From contig NZ_KN322987.1 in the NCBI RefSeq assembly GCF_000774145.1, forward strand, positions 1,298,871-1,362,870: a stretch of 64,000 bases of DNA, written 5' to 3'. Positions 42,145 through 51,011 of the stretch are shown piece after piece. The notes below the pieces were generated by a model. It worked only from the letters and a program-made list of their open reading frames with translations. It was not told the origin of the DNA and did not search any database. This stretch comes from Pseudomonas mediterranea CFBP 5447 (GTDB lineage Bacteria; Pseudomonadota; Gammaproteobacteria; Pseudomonadales; Pseudomonadaceae). Every line of letters starts with the position of its first letter. Within the stretch, counting starts at the first letter, position 1. Position numbers and translations under genes: made by a program.

Positions 42145-43665
42145 TCAGACATGTTCGCTGCTTTTCAGCCGCACCGGCTCATGTTCCGCGGTCGAATGGG
42201 CGGGCTCTGCCACCACCGGAATTTCATTGCCATCGCAATCATGCAGCTTGCCGTCGCTGAAATAGTCGCCTTCACGCAGCGCCGCCAGGTCCTGGTAACG
42301 CAACACCCGCTCGGTGCCGGCGGCAAAGACTGACTGCTGGTCGGAGTTGCCTGCGGTGAGGTGATTGAAGGCCAGGTTGAGGATGATCGCCATGATCGCC
42401 GAGGAGCTGATGCCCGAATGGAAGATCGTCGCGAACCAGGTCGGGAAATGATCGTAGAAGTTTGGCGCGGCGATGGGAATCATGCCGAAGCCGATGGAGG
42501 TAGCAACGATGATCAGGTTGACGTTGTTGCGGTAGTCGACTTTCGACAGGGTTCGAATGCCGCTGGCAGCCACGGTACCGAACAGCACGATGCCTGCGCC
42601 GCCCAGCACCGAGGTCGGTACCGCAGCGATCACCCGGCCCATGAATGGCAACAGCCCCAGCACCACGAGGAACACCCCACCCGTGGCCACCACAAAACGG
42701 CTCTTGATTCCGGTCACCGCCACCAGGCCGACGTTCTGGGCAAAGGCACTCTGGGTAAAGGAACCGAAGATCGGCGCGATCATGCTCGACAACATATCCG
42801 CCCGCAGGCCGTTACCCAGGCGCTTCGAGTCGACCTTGGTGTCGATGATCTCGCCCACCGCCAGGATATCGGCCGAGGTTTCCACCAGGGTCACCATGAT
42901 CACGATGCACATCGACAGGATCGCGGCGATGTGGAACGTCGGCATACCGAAGTGGAATGGCGTGGGAAAGCCGAACATCGGGCCTTCACTGACGGAGGAG
43001 AAATCCGCCATGCCGAGGAACACCGCGATCACCGTGCCAATGACCATCGCCAACAGAATCGACAAGCGGGAAATGGTCGCGCTGCCCATCTTGCTCAGCA
43101 ACAACACCAGCACCAGCGTGATGGCGGCCAGGCCGATGTTGGCCATGCTGCCGAAATCGGCGGCGTGACTGTTGCCACCCATGGCCCAGCGCGCCGCCAC
43201 CGGCATCAACGTCAGGCCAATGGTGGTGATGACGATGCCGGTGACCAGCGGCGGAAAGAAACGGGTGATTCGCGAAAACACCGGGGTGATCAGCAAACCG
43301 ATCAGGGACGCGGCGACCACGGCCCCCAGGATGGCCTGGAAGCCGCCCTCCCCGCCGGTCCCGACAATCGCCACCATGGTCGCGACCCCGGAAAACGATA
43401 CGCCTTGCACCAAGGGCAACTGGCACCCGAAAAACGGCAGGCCGAGGGTTTGCAACAAGGTCGCCAGTCCCCCCGCAAACAATGATGCCGCAATCAACAG
43501 GCCGATGTCCGCCGATGACAGGCCGGCCGCCTGGCCGATGATCAAGGGCACCGCGACGATGCCGCCGTACATGGTCAACACATGCTGCAGGCCGTAAGCC
43601 ATATTCGCGCCGACACCAAGGTTTTCGTCCTCGGGCCGTGGGAGTGAAACATGGGGCGTTTTCAT
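42145..43665 (-). CDS. NCS2-family nucleobase (xanthine/urate or uracil) permease
   Basis: This 506-aa protein has about fourteen hydrophobic segments and NCS2 signatures: the Q-H motif GLQHVLTMYGGIVAVPLIIG near the start, QLPLVQGVSFSG, and the ETSADILAVGEI and SFTQSAFAQNVGLVAVTGI blocks around residues 265-325. The ETSAD...QNVG pattern is typical of xanthine/uric-acid transporters (UapA/XanQ type), more than UraA. It imports purine bases with protons. Palindromes in its leader region suggest GntR-type control. The 60-residue hydrophilic tail is cytoplasmic. Confidence 0.9.
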   Translation of the reverse strand: MKTPHVSLPRPEDENLGVGANMAYGLQHVLTMYGGIVAVPLIIGQAAGLSSADIGLLIAASLFAGGLATLLQTLGLPFFGCQLPLVQGVSFSGVATMVAIVGTGGEGGFQAILGAVVAASLIGLLITPVFSRITRFFPPLVTGIVITTIGLTLMPVAARWAMGGNSHAADFGSMANIGLAAITLVLVLLLSKMGSATISRLSILLAMVIGTVIAVFLGMADFSSVSEGPMFGFPTPFHFGMPTFHIAAILSMCIVIMVTLVETSADILAVGEIIDTKVDSKRLGNGLRADMLSSMIAPIFGSFTQSAFAQNVGLVAVTGIKSRFVVATGGVFLVVLGLLPFMGRVIAAVPTSVLGGAGIVLFGTVAASGIRTLSKVDYRNNVNLIIVATSIGFGMIPIAAPNFYDHFPTWFATIFHSGISSSAIMAIILNLAFNHLTAGNSDQQSVFAAGTERVLRYQDLAALREGDYFSDGKLHDCDGNEIPVVAEPAHSTAEHEPVRLKSSEHV

Positions 43666-43690
43666 GGTTCGGGGGTTCCCTGTTTTTTGT

Positions 43691-43744
43691 TATGGACACA
43701 CTGTATTCAAAACTAAGGACAAATGTCCATAGAGTTGTATACAA
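43691..43744 (-). promoter_or_regulatory. Palindromic operator region upstream of the nucleobase permease
   Basis: Three symmetric elements lie 26-79 bp before the permease start: TATGGACA/TGTCCATA 25 bp apart (43691-43698 and 43724-43731), GGACA-AA-TGTCC (43717-43728) and the perfect 10-bp palindrome TTGTATACAA (43735-43744). The last matches the kind of site bound by GntR-family regulators. The first two could fold in the mRNA leader. Confidence 0.5.
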
Positions 43745-43774
43745 TTTCCCCACCAACAAATCAGCATTGCTGGG

Positions 43775-43828
43775 CTAGTGGCCTGTACGGTTAATTCGAG
43801 TAAACGAATCAGCCACACAGGCCACTAG
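43775..43828. other. 54-nt imperfect palindrome containing the nat stop codon
   Basis: CTAGTGGCCTGT (43775-43786) and ACAGGCCACTAG (43817-43828) are perfect inverted arms, and inside them ATTCG/CGAAT pair again. The TAG stop of the acetyltransferase gene is in the right arm. On the minus strand it could act as a terminator, although no T-run follows. Confidence 0.6.
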
Positions 43829-44643
43829 AGCAGCCCGGCCACCGCAGGCCGTAACAATTCCCGTGGTGGCACCCGCAGGCCGAACTCGGTTTCCAATAGG
43901 TCGATCAGCTCGTCGGCATCGGTGATAAGCCGTCGCTCACTCTCCTGCCCCATCCGATGCACGGCATAGCTGTTGCCGTTGAGGGTCTTGCGTAAGCCGT
44001 CCCCGGTGCGGGCCACCATCAGCCGGCCCATGAACGGTGAGTCAGGGTGGTTGCAGACGTACCAGTTACCCAGGGTGTAGTCGATGTCTTCCTGGCGTTG
44101 CAGGTCGAACAGGTACATCGGCCGCCATTCGCCCGCGACATTGGCACGCAGCAGGTAGCCGTCAGGGTGGTCCTCGAGGCGATATGGCTCATGGGGGGTC
44201 GCCTGGATGTCACGGCTGTCCAGCAGCAGCGGCCCGGTTGGCACCATGCCACCGAAGCCGACATCGGTGATGTAGCGCACGCCGTCTATCGTCACCAGGC
44301 TGAGGCGATGGGTCCGGGCGGTCCAGGCACCTTCGGGCGCATTCATCACCACCCGGCCAGTGATGCCACGAACGTCAAAACCCAGCTCCTGCAACAGCGC
44401 CAGGAACAACTGGTTGAGTTCGTAGCAGTAACCACCACGTCCCTGCTCGAAAACTTTCCGTTCCACCGATTCCAGATCGATGGGCACCGGCTGGCGCAGC
44501 AGCGTCGAGAGGGTTTCAAAGGGGAATTCGGCCGTGTGGCGGCTTTGAAGCTGGCGCAACGTATCGAGCGTCGGCGCGGGCGCTGTGGCGAAGCCCAAGC
44601 GTTGCAGGTAGCGGCGCGAATCGCTCAGTCGGGGCTGGCTCAT
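43825..44643 (-). CDS. nat: Arylamine N-acetyltransferase
   Basis: This 272-aa acetyl-CoA-dependent enzyme has the Cys-His-Asp triad: Cys73 in RGGYCYELN, His112 in THRLSLV and Asp127 in ITDVGFG. It transfers acetyl groups to arylamines and hydrazines in the cytoplasm. The ATG at 44643 is used because AAAAGGA precedes it and MSQPRLSDSRRYLQRLGF is a reasonable family start. The longer frame from 44853 has no signal and adds 70 unrelated residues. It may also serve small-molecule biosynthesis, as in rifamycin amide synthases, but no such cluster is present. Confidence 0.92.
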   Translation of the reverse strand: MSQPRLSDSRRYLQRLGFATAPAPTLDTLRQLQSRHTAEFPFETLSTLLRQPVPIDLESVERKVFEQGRGGYCYELNQLFLALLQELGFDVRGITGRVVMNAPEGAWTARTHRLSLVTIDGVRYITDVGFGGMVPTGPLLLDSRDIQATPHEPYRLEDHPDGYLLRANVAGEWRPMYLFDLQRQEDIDYTLGNWYVCNHPDSPFMGRLMVARTGDGLRKTLNGNSYAVHRMGQESERRLITDADELIDLLETEFGLRVPPRELLRPAVAGLL

Positions 44644-44758
44644 TAGGGTGTCCTTTTCCTGGTCCGGTGCAGGGCTGACGGGCAGCTCGCTGCATATGGC
44701 GCCAGGTATAAGGCATTCCCCTTCCGGAGACAACAACGAACCGGGACGCGCCGGATGT

Positions 44759-45553
44759 TCAGCGCCGCTTGCGTGAAGCCAGCCGGATCCAGGTGGGGGC
44801 GTGATCGCTGGGGTGCGGCTGGTTCCTGACCCAGGCGTCCACGCCTGCCTCACTCAGATAGGGGCTTGCCGCCGGGTTGAGCAGCAGGTGATCGATGCGC
44901 AGCCCGGAGTTTTTCTGCCAGTGCTGGCGGAAATAATCCCAGAAGGTGTAGATCCGCTCGTCCGGATACAAATGGCGCAACGAATCCGTCCAGCCCTGGT
45001 CCAGCAACCGTTGATAGCACTCGCGGCTTTCGGGCTGCAATAGCGCGTCCTTGAGCCAGGAGCGCGGGTTGTAGATATCCATGTCGGTGGGTACCACGTT
45101 GTAGTCGCCGGCCAGCACCACGGGGTGATCGCTGGCCTGCAACGCCTGGGCGTAATCGATCAACCGCTCGAACCACGCCAGTTTGTAATCGAACTTGGGC
45201 CCTGGCTGCGGATTACCGTTGGGCAGGTAGAGACAACCGACCAGCACGCCATGCACGGCCGCCTCCAGATAGCGACTGTGGCTGTCGCCCTCATCGCCGG
45301 GCAAGCCGCGCCGGCTCTCCAGCGGTTGCGCATCACGGGCCAGTATCGCCACGCCGTTCCAGGAGGCCTGGCCGTGCCAGATCGCCCCGTAACCCACCGA
45401 CTCCAGTTCGGCCGCCGGGAAATCCCTGTCGAGCGCCTTGAGCTCCTGCAGGCAAACGATGTCGGGTTTCTCCCGCTCCAGCCATTCCAGCAGGTTGGGC
45501 AACCGGGCGCGAATACCGTTGATATTGAAAGTCGCGATGCGCAGCTTTTTCAT
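44759..45553 (-). CDS. xthA: Exodeoxyribonuclease III (AP endonuclease)
   Basis: This 264-aa EEP-family nuclease has N-terminal IATFNINGIRARL (Asn), catalytic Glu in CLQELKA, YNVVPTDMDIYN (about 151-163, Asp/Asn active site) and the C-terminal SDHAPTWI motif (catalytic His). It removes 3' blocking groups and cleaves abasic sites during base-excision repair. It has the usual XthA length. Pseudomonads often carry two xth-type genes, so it could be the second copy. Confidence 0.92.
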   Translation of the reverse strand: MKKLRIATFNINGIRARLPNLLEWLEREKPDIVCLQELKALDRDFPAAELESVGYGAIWHGQASWNGVAILARDAQPLESRRGLPGDEGDSHSRYLEAAVHGVLVGCLYLPNGNPQPGPKFDYKLAWFERLIDYAQALQASDHPVVLAGDYNVVPTDMDIYNPRSWLKDALLQPESRECYQRLLDQGWTDSLRHLYPDERIYTFWDYFRQHWQKNSGLRIDHLLLNPAASPYLSEAGVDAWVRNQPHPSDHAPTWIRLASRKRR

Positions 45554-45590
45554 GGGCCAGGACCTCGAAGTGCCAGGACGTCAGGAGTGT

Positions 45591-48167
45591 TCAGGAGCCG
45601 GTTTTCGACAGCGGCCGGGGGTTTTCCAGCAAGTTGGAAAATGCCTGCTTATCGATCGGACGACTGAGGAAATAGCCCTGCACCTCATGGCATTGGTCCG
45701 AACCCAGCGAACCCAGCTGAGCCAGGGTTTCCACGCCCTCGGCCGTAACGGTCAGGCCCATCGCCTTGCCCAGGTTGATGATCGCCTGGACCACCGCACG
45801 GTCGTTGCTGCTGTTGCTCATGGACGCGATGAAACGCTTGTCGATCTTGATGCCGTCGAAAGGATAGGTGCGCAGGTACCCCAGGGAGGAGTAGCCGGTC
45901 CCGAAATCATCCATGTTCAACCGCACACCCAGTTCCTTCAGGGCATTCATCACCTGCAGGGCGCCGTCCACGTCGTTGAGCATCACGTTCTCGGTGATTT
46001 CGAGTTCCAGGCGACTCGCCGGGAAACGGGTTTCGATCAGCACCTGGCGTACGTCCTCCACCACATCGCTGCGTTCGAACTGCGCCGGCGACAGATTGAC
46101 CGACACCATCAGGTCCCCAGGCCAGGTCAGTGCGGTTTCGCAGGCCTCACGCAGCACCCAGCGCGAAAGCGGAACGATGAGGTCGGTCTGCTCGGCCAGC
46201 GGAATGAAGGCATCGGGACCGAGCAGGCCCTGGGTGGGATGCTGCCAGCGCACCAAGGCCTCGACAGCCACGATTTCCCGGCCGTCGACTTTGTAGCGTG
46301 GTTGGAAATGCAGGATGAATTCGTTGTTCTTCAGTGCCTGGCGCAGGTCGCTTTCCAGCTGGCGTCGATGCTGGATCTGGTCGTTCATCTGTGAGGCGAA
46401 ATAACACCAGGTTTTCTTGCCCTCGGACTTGGCCTGGTACATGGCAATGTCGGCGCAGCGAATCAACTCGCCGGGCACGTAACCCTGGCGACGACTCACC
46501 GCGATGCCGATGCTGGCACCGATGTGCAGGGCATGGGTTTCGTAGTGGATCGGTTGCTGCAGGCTATCGATCAGTCGAGCGCAGAATCGGTCGATCTCAG
46601 TGGTGTTCTCCATCCCGCTGAGCACCACGACGAATTCATCGCCGCCCAACCGTGCCACCAGGTCCTGCTCGCGAGTGCTGTCACGCAAGCGCTGGGCGAC
46701 TTCCAGCAGTACCGCGTCGCCGGCCGGGTGGCCCAGGGAATCGTTGATCGGCTTGAAGTTGTCCAGGTCCACCATCAGCAAAGTCAATGGGGCGGAATGC
46801 TCCTTGGCGGCCAGCGCCTCTTCCAGGTGCCGCGCCAGCTTGTTGCGGTTCGGCAGGCCGGTCAGCGCATCGTGCAGCGACAGATGCTGAACCTGGGCGT
46901 GGGCGGCCACCTCATCGGTGATGTCGCTGGCTGTGCCGCGGTAACCGACCACTTCGGACTTGTTGTAGATCGGCCGCGCCGAAACCCGGCAGAAGCGCAG
47001 CTGCCCGGAATGATCGCGGTAGGAACAGCGCAGGTTGCTCGCGCTCTGCTCTTCCGTCAGGTCGCCCAGCCACAGGGCAATCGGAGTGGTGTCGCAGTAC
47101 AACAGTTGCTCGAGGTCCTGACCCAGCCATTGCTGGGCAGAAAAGCCGGTGACCGTGTTGAAGCGTCCCGACAGATAGGTGATGTGCTGTTGAGCGTCGA
47201 TTTCCCAGATCCAGTCGGAAGCGGCCTCGGCCACGGCCCGGAATCGCTCTTCGCTGGCTTCCAGGGCCTGGGTCGAGCGTTCCAGGCTGTCGTAGCTGGC
47301 GTCCACCTGCCGTGCCGTGCGCAAGGCATAGCGGAAAAAATAGGCTGTGAGCAGCGCCAGGATCAGCAGCGCCCCACCCAGTGGCGGCATCAGCGACCAG
47401 AGCAACTGCCGGCCCGGCTGCTCGAGGCGCGACACCAGGCTGTAGCCGGTGCTGTCCAGCGGCACCGCCGGCTGGCCGGGCGCAAGCTCGTTATCCTTCT
47501 TGAGATTCAGGTCGGTGAGGCCATACCGTTTGCCCAACGCGCGCAGTTTGACATGGGTCAGTTGGTCGACGAACAGCAGGATCGACGTGCCCTTGGCGTC
47601 GACCCGGGGGCGCTCGTCATTGGGCAGGATCACCGAAGCGGTAATGATGGCCGGCCAGCCTTCGAACAAGGTGTAGCGGACCGCAGGAACGGTCAGGTCG
47701 GATTGCCCCTGGAGCTGCTCCACCAGGTCCTTCAACGGTGCGTCGAGATACGCTGTCGCCTGCGCCTGGACATTCTGCCCCCGCACCACAGCGTATTTGG
47801 TGCGCTCACGGTCGACGACGAACACCCCCTCATACCCGTCGTTGGTGAACAGGGTCTTGCCCATGTTCTGTTCCGCGTAGGCCCATTGCACATCGACGTC
47901 ACCGTTGAGGTGCTCATAGGCGGTGGTCCAGTAGGTGTAGCTGGTGATGTAGTTTTTCGACGCGATAATGCGATTTTCCAGGGCGCGCTCGGTGTAGAAG
48001 TGCGTCTTGCGCACATCCTCTGCATCCAACTCCCGGGCAATGTTGAAGAGTGCCGCGACGGCCACCAGGACACCCAGGACAAACAACCCGGCCACTGCGG
48101 CCACCAGGCGTCGGGTAATCGGTGTGTGGCGCGCGACACTGGAAGGAATATCGGCGGCGGTCTCCAT
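45591..48167 (-). CDS. Membrane c-di-GMP enzyme: CHASE4-PAS-GGDEF-EAL
   Basis: This 858-aa protein has an N-terminal helix (about 20-42), a periplasmic CHASE4-like sensor (about 45-265), a second helix (about 270-290), a PAS domain (about 305-430), a GGDEF domain with intact ARLGGDEF and an I-site REQD five residues before it, and an EAL domain with EALVRW, NLSPAQF, DDFGTGYSSL and TAEGVET intact. Both the diguanylate cyclase and phosphodiesterase sites therefore look functional. The balance is probably set by the periplasmic and PAS inputs. It is followed on the same strand by xthA and preceded by another GGDEF gene. Confidence 0.93.
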   Translation of the reverse strand: METAADIPSSVARHTPITRRLVAAVAGLFVLGVLVAVAALFNIARELDAEDVRKTHFYTERALENRIIASKNYITSYTYWTTAYEHLNGDVDVQWAYAEQNMGKTLFTNDGYEGVFVVDRERTKYAVVRGQNVQAQATAYLDAPLKDLVEQLQGQSDLTVPAVRYTLFEGWPAIITASVILPNDERPRVDAKGTSILLFVDQLTHVKLRALGKRYGLTDLNLKKDNELAPGQPAVPLDSTGYSLVSRLEQPGRQLLWSLMPPLGGALLILALLTAYFFRYALRTARQVDASYDSLERSTQALEASEERFRAVAEAASDWIWEIDAQQHITYLSGRFNTVTGFSAQQWLGQDLEQLLYCDTTPIALWLGDLTEEQSASNLRCSYRDHSGQLRFCRVSARPIYNKSEVVGYRGTASDITDEVAAHAQVQHLSLHDALTGLPNRNKLARHLEEALAAKEHSAPLTLLMVDLDNFKPINDSLGHPAGDAVLLEVAQRLRDSTREQDLVARLGGDEFVVVLSGMENTTEIDRFCARLIDSLQQPIHYETHALHIGASIGIAVSRRQGYVPGELIRCADIAMYQAKSEGKKTWCYFASQMNDQIQHRRQLESDLRQALKNNEFILHFQPRYKVDGREIVAVEALVRWQHPTQGLLGPDAFIPLAEQTDLIVPLSRWVLREACETALTWPGDLMVSVNLSPAQFERSDVVEDVRQVLIETRFPASRLELEITENVMLNDVDGALQVMNALKELGVRLNMDDFGTGYSSLGYLRTYPFDGIKIDKRFIASMSNSSNDRAVVQAIINLGKAMGLTVTAEGVETLAQLGSLGSDQCHEVQGYFLSRPIDKQAFSNLLENPRPLSKTGS

Positions 48168-48247
48168 TTACCTGCTCCTGTCCGATCGGTGAACGGCGAG
48201 ATCCTGAGCAGTGGACCCTTTTCAGTCGGCGATGATTCCAACGGATC

Positions 48248-49816
48248 TCAACGGTCCGAACGCTCCAGCCTATCGAGGCCGCTTTCAGTCGACCACGCCT
48301 CCACCCGGTTGCGACCGCTGTGCTTGGCCTGATAAAGCGCCGCATCGGCCCTCTGGATAAAAACCTCGATGCTGTCCAGGCTGCTGGGCACGAAGGCATG
48401 GCAGCCCAGGCTCACCGTCAGGTAGCCGGTGGGGGAACCGGAATGGGTGATGTGCTTATCGATGAGGCTCTGGCGGATCTGCTCGGCCAACGTCATGGCG
48501 CCCTGCAGGTCGGTGTCGGGCAACAACACCGCGAACTCTTCACCGCCATAACGTACCGCCAGATCGGCCTTGCGATGGCAGCACCCCTTGAGCACTTTCG
48601 CCACTTCCGCCAGGCAATGGTCGCCGGCCACATGCCCGTAGGTATCGTTGTAGCGCTTGAAGTAGTCGATATCGAGCAGGATCAGGCTCAAAGGACTGCG
48701 CTGGCGGGCCCCCCGGCCAAATTCGATGTCCAGGGCCCGCTCGAACAGCCGACGGTTCGCCAGCCCCGTCAGGCTGTCATGGGTGGCAATCAGCCTCAAT
48801 GTTTCCTGGGCCTTGCGCAGGTCGGCCTCGATCCGCTCGCTGTTACGCACCTGGTGTACGAACACCCAACCGAACAGACAGATGCCCGTGACCACCAGAG
48901 CCACGATGAGACTGGACTGAAAGGCTTTGCCATACCAACCGGCGAGAATCGCCTGCTCGGACATCGCGACAGTGACCATCAGCGGATAGGCCTGCAGGTG
49001 CTGATGATCGTATAGCCTGACGACACCGTCGGCGGAGCGGATCATTGCAGTGTCGGGCTCCTTGATCCGCGGATCATGCCGGAACAGGCTCTCCTGGGAC
49101 ATGGCCCGGCCGATCTGCGTCTCATCGAAGGGGCGGCGGGCCAACAAGGTTCCGTCGGTCAAGGCCAGGGCCATCTCGCCCTTGTCGTCAAGGCTGAAGC
49201 TTCTGAAGAATTTATCGAAGTAGGACATTTTGATCCCGGCCAGCAGCACGCCCTGGAAATTGCCGTCCTGATCATTCACGCGCCGGGAGACCGGGATGAT
49301 CCAATCGCCATTTTGCCGACTGCGAATGGCCGGCCCGATATGGGCGATCAGCGAGGCGTTCTGCTGATGGAAAGCGAAATACTCCCGGTCCGCTACTCCG
49401 TCGCCTTTTTGCAAGTCATCGAAGGAGGTGACGATCCAATGCCCGCTCTTGTCGAACAGGAACAGGCCGTGCAACTGCTCCAGTGATTGCACGCGTCGGG
49501 CAAAGGTTCTGTGCAGGCGCGGTTGCAGCGCCGGACCGAAGCCATCGACCTGAATCCAGTCGGTCAGGCTGGCGAGCACCAGGTCTGCCTGCAGGAACGT
49601 ATCCTGGGCCTGCTGGGCCATGGCCCGGGTAAGGTTGGCCGAGGCGATACTCGCGGCCTCCAGGTCATGGTGCCGGGACTGTTCCAGTTGCAGGTAAAGC
49701 AAGCCGCACAGGCACAGGCAGACCGCCGCGATAAACGCCACCGCTGCCTTGAGCAACGGCAGGCGCTTGAGGGCACCGCCGGGGGTATTGAGCGGATCAT
49801 GGAGGACGATAGGCAA
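48248..49816 (-). CDS. Membrane diguanylate cyclase with periplasmic Cache-type sensor
   Basis: This 522-aa protein has a helix at about 22-44, a periplasmic double-Cache-like region (about 45-295), a second helix (about 300-322) and a C-terminal GGDEF domain (about 345-510). The active motif is RYGGEEF with an RxxD I-site (RKAD) five residues upstream, so an active, product-inhibited cyclase is expected. It sits 80 bp upstream of the GGDEF-EAL gene on the same strand and may be co-transcribed with it. The ligand of the sensor is unknown, although dCACHE domains usually bind amino acids or organic acids. Confidence 0.92.
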   Translation of the reverse strand: MPIVLHDPLNTPGGALKRLPLLKAAVAFIAAVCLCLCGLLYLQLEQSRHHDLEAASIASANLTRAMAQQAQDTFLQADLVLASLTDWIQVDGFGPALQPRLHRTFARRVQSLEQLHGLFLFDKSGHWIVTSFDDLQKGDGVADREYFAFHQQNASLIAHIGPAIRSRQNGDWIIPVSRRVNDQDGNFQGVLLAGIKMSYFDKFFRSFSLDDKGEMALALTDGTLLARRPFDETQIGRAMSQESLFRHDPRIKEPDTAMIRSADGVVRLYDHQHLQAYPLMVTVAMSEQAILAGWYGKAFQSSLIVALVVTGICLFGWVFVHQVRNSERIEADLRKAQETLRLIATHDSLTGLANRRLFERALDIEFGRGARQRSPLSLILLDIDYFKRYNDTYGHVAGDHCLAEVAKVLKGCCHRKADLAVRYGGEEFAVLLPDTDLQGAMTLAEQIRQSLIDKHITHSGSPTGYLTVSLGCHAFVPSSLDSIEVFIQRADAALYQAKHSGRNRVEAWSTESGLDRLERSDR

Positions 49817-50168
49817 ACGAATTCCCGAGAGGGCAAAGCATGAGCGAATCGCTCAAAGCCCCCAATAGGCGAGAGCTTAGCCTACCGCCAGTGGGGCGGC
49901 AATTTGCCGGTGCAACGCAGCCGATGGGTGGGGTTGTGGATCCAAAATCTTCTATTGCCAGCCAGCACAGCGCTGAACTTGTGGCGAGGGATTTATCTGT
50001 GGCGAGGGGATTTTAGGGGCGACCCGACGCGTCGTCGGGCAACCAGTCAACACAATCTGTCCTATATACCGCGATGTCAGGATTTAGGGCTGCTGCGCAG
50101 CCCAGCGGGGCGGTGCGACGTTTCGATACGCCACAAGTGTTTTCACCATGGACAGTCCGATACTGCCC
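49817..50168. other. Intergenic region with partial dispersed repeats
   Basis: This 352-bp gap has no credible gene. Two direct half-copies of the GTGGCGAGGGGAT element (49981 and about 50000) and a CTGCTGCGCAGCCCAGCGGG arm (from 50090) show the remains of a repeat of the same family as at 9553, disrupted by an insertion or rearrangement. The part nearest 49817 should hold the promoter of the diguanylate cyclase. Confidence 0.6.
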
Positions 50169-50828
50169 TCAGCGCACCGGCGGCACCCGGATATCCCCAC
50201 TTCGGCATTGCGTCTTGACGCCCCTGCCGCAACTGGAAAACGTCAGCGCCTTGTCCATGCACACCCGGACTTCCGACAATTGCGGCCCGCTGCAGATGAC
50301 AGCAATTCCATCGGCCGGAATCCCAGGATTGCTTTGCCGGAACAACCGGGCGATCTCCTCGGCTTCGAAATAATACGAAGAACTGGGGGGTTGCAGCTGC
50401 GACGGCACCTTCACCTCCGCCAGCGCCTTGTCGGACGCCTCCAGAAAGCCCATGGCGCCGAGGCCACTGCAAGTGCCGTGCTTGGACCACTCATGCTCCA
50501 GCAACTTGCGGGTCGGAAACAACATCAGCCCCTTTTCCCGCTCGGCAGCGGTCAGCGCCACCCTCGGTTCACAGGATTGCGGCCAGCCACCCTTTGCGTA
50601 CTGCGGCCAGAGGCCATGCAGGACAAAACCATAGCCTTTGCCGGAACATTGCGCATCGCCCGAATGAGTCAGGCAGAACGTCGGCGACCAGGACAGCGAG
50701 AGCACGTAATAATCGAAGACCCCCGCGACGGACTCCGCCCGGGCACTGCGTGATTCACGGGCGTTGCCCGTCCCCATACCGCCCAACGCGAGCGCGAGCA
50801 GCATGACTATCGCAAAACGTTGTTTCAT
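50169..50828 (-). CDS. rna: Ribonuclease T2 family endoribonuclease (periplasmic RNase I-like)
   Basis: This 219-aa protein has a signal peptide (MKQRFAIVMLLALALGGMG) and both catalytic blocks of RNase T2 enzymes: CAS I in FVLHGLWPQY and CAS II in HEWSKHGTC, each with its catalytic His. Several cysteines are available for disulfides. It cleaves RNA to 2',3'-cyclic phosphates in the periplasm. The ATG at 50828 follows AAGGAGC. The longer frame from 50855 lacks a clean signal sequence. It is divergent from chrA. Confidence 0.92.
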   Translation of the reverse strand: MKQRFAIVMLLALALGGMGTGNARESRSARAESVAGVFDYYVLSLSWSPTFCLTHSGDAQCSGKGYGFVLHGLWPQYAKGGWPQSCEPRVALTAAEREKGLMLFPTRKLLEHEWSKHGTCSGLGAMGFLEASDKALAEVKVPSQLQPPSSSYYFEAEEIARLFRQSNPGIPADGIAVICSGPQLSEVRVCMDKALTFSSCGRGVKTQCRSGDIRVPPVR

Positions 50829-51011
50829 TGACCCGCTCCTTGGGCAGTCCTGCAAAGACAGTGACGACGATTCGGTCGGTGATTGTTCAAGGGTTATGTT
50901 TCAAGCCGGTGAAAGGAGGTGTTTTTTACAGGGAAACCCAGGCTGGGGCTATCCAAATTGCGTAACGCCCCATAACGTAGTTCGCCTTCCCTCCCAAGTA
51001 CGTCACCGATC

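Noticed and set aside
42062..43830. Purine riboswitch upstream of the nucleobase permease
   Set aside because: The leader lacks the conserved purine-riboswitch junction and loop sequences, and the palindromes fit protein operators better.
46524..48332. 602-aa plus-strand frame opposite the GGDEF-EAL gene
   Set aside because: It is antisense to a gene with all GGDEF and EAL motifs intact.
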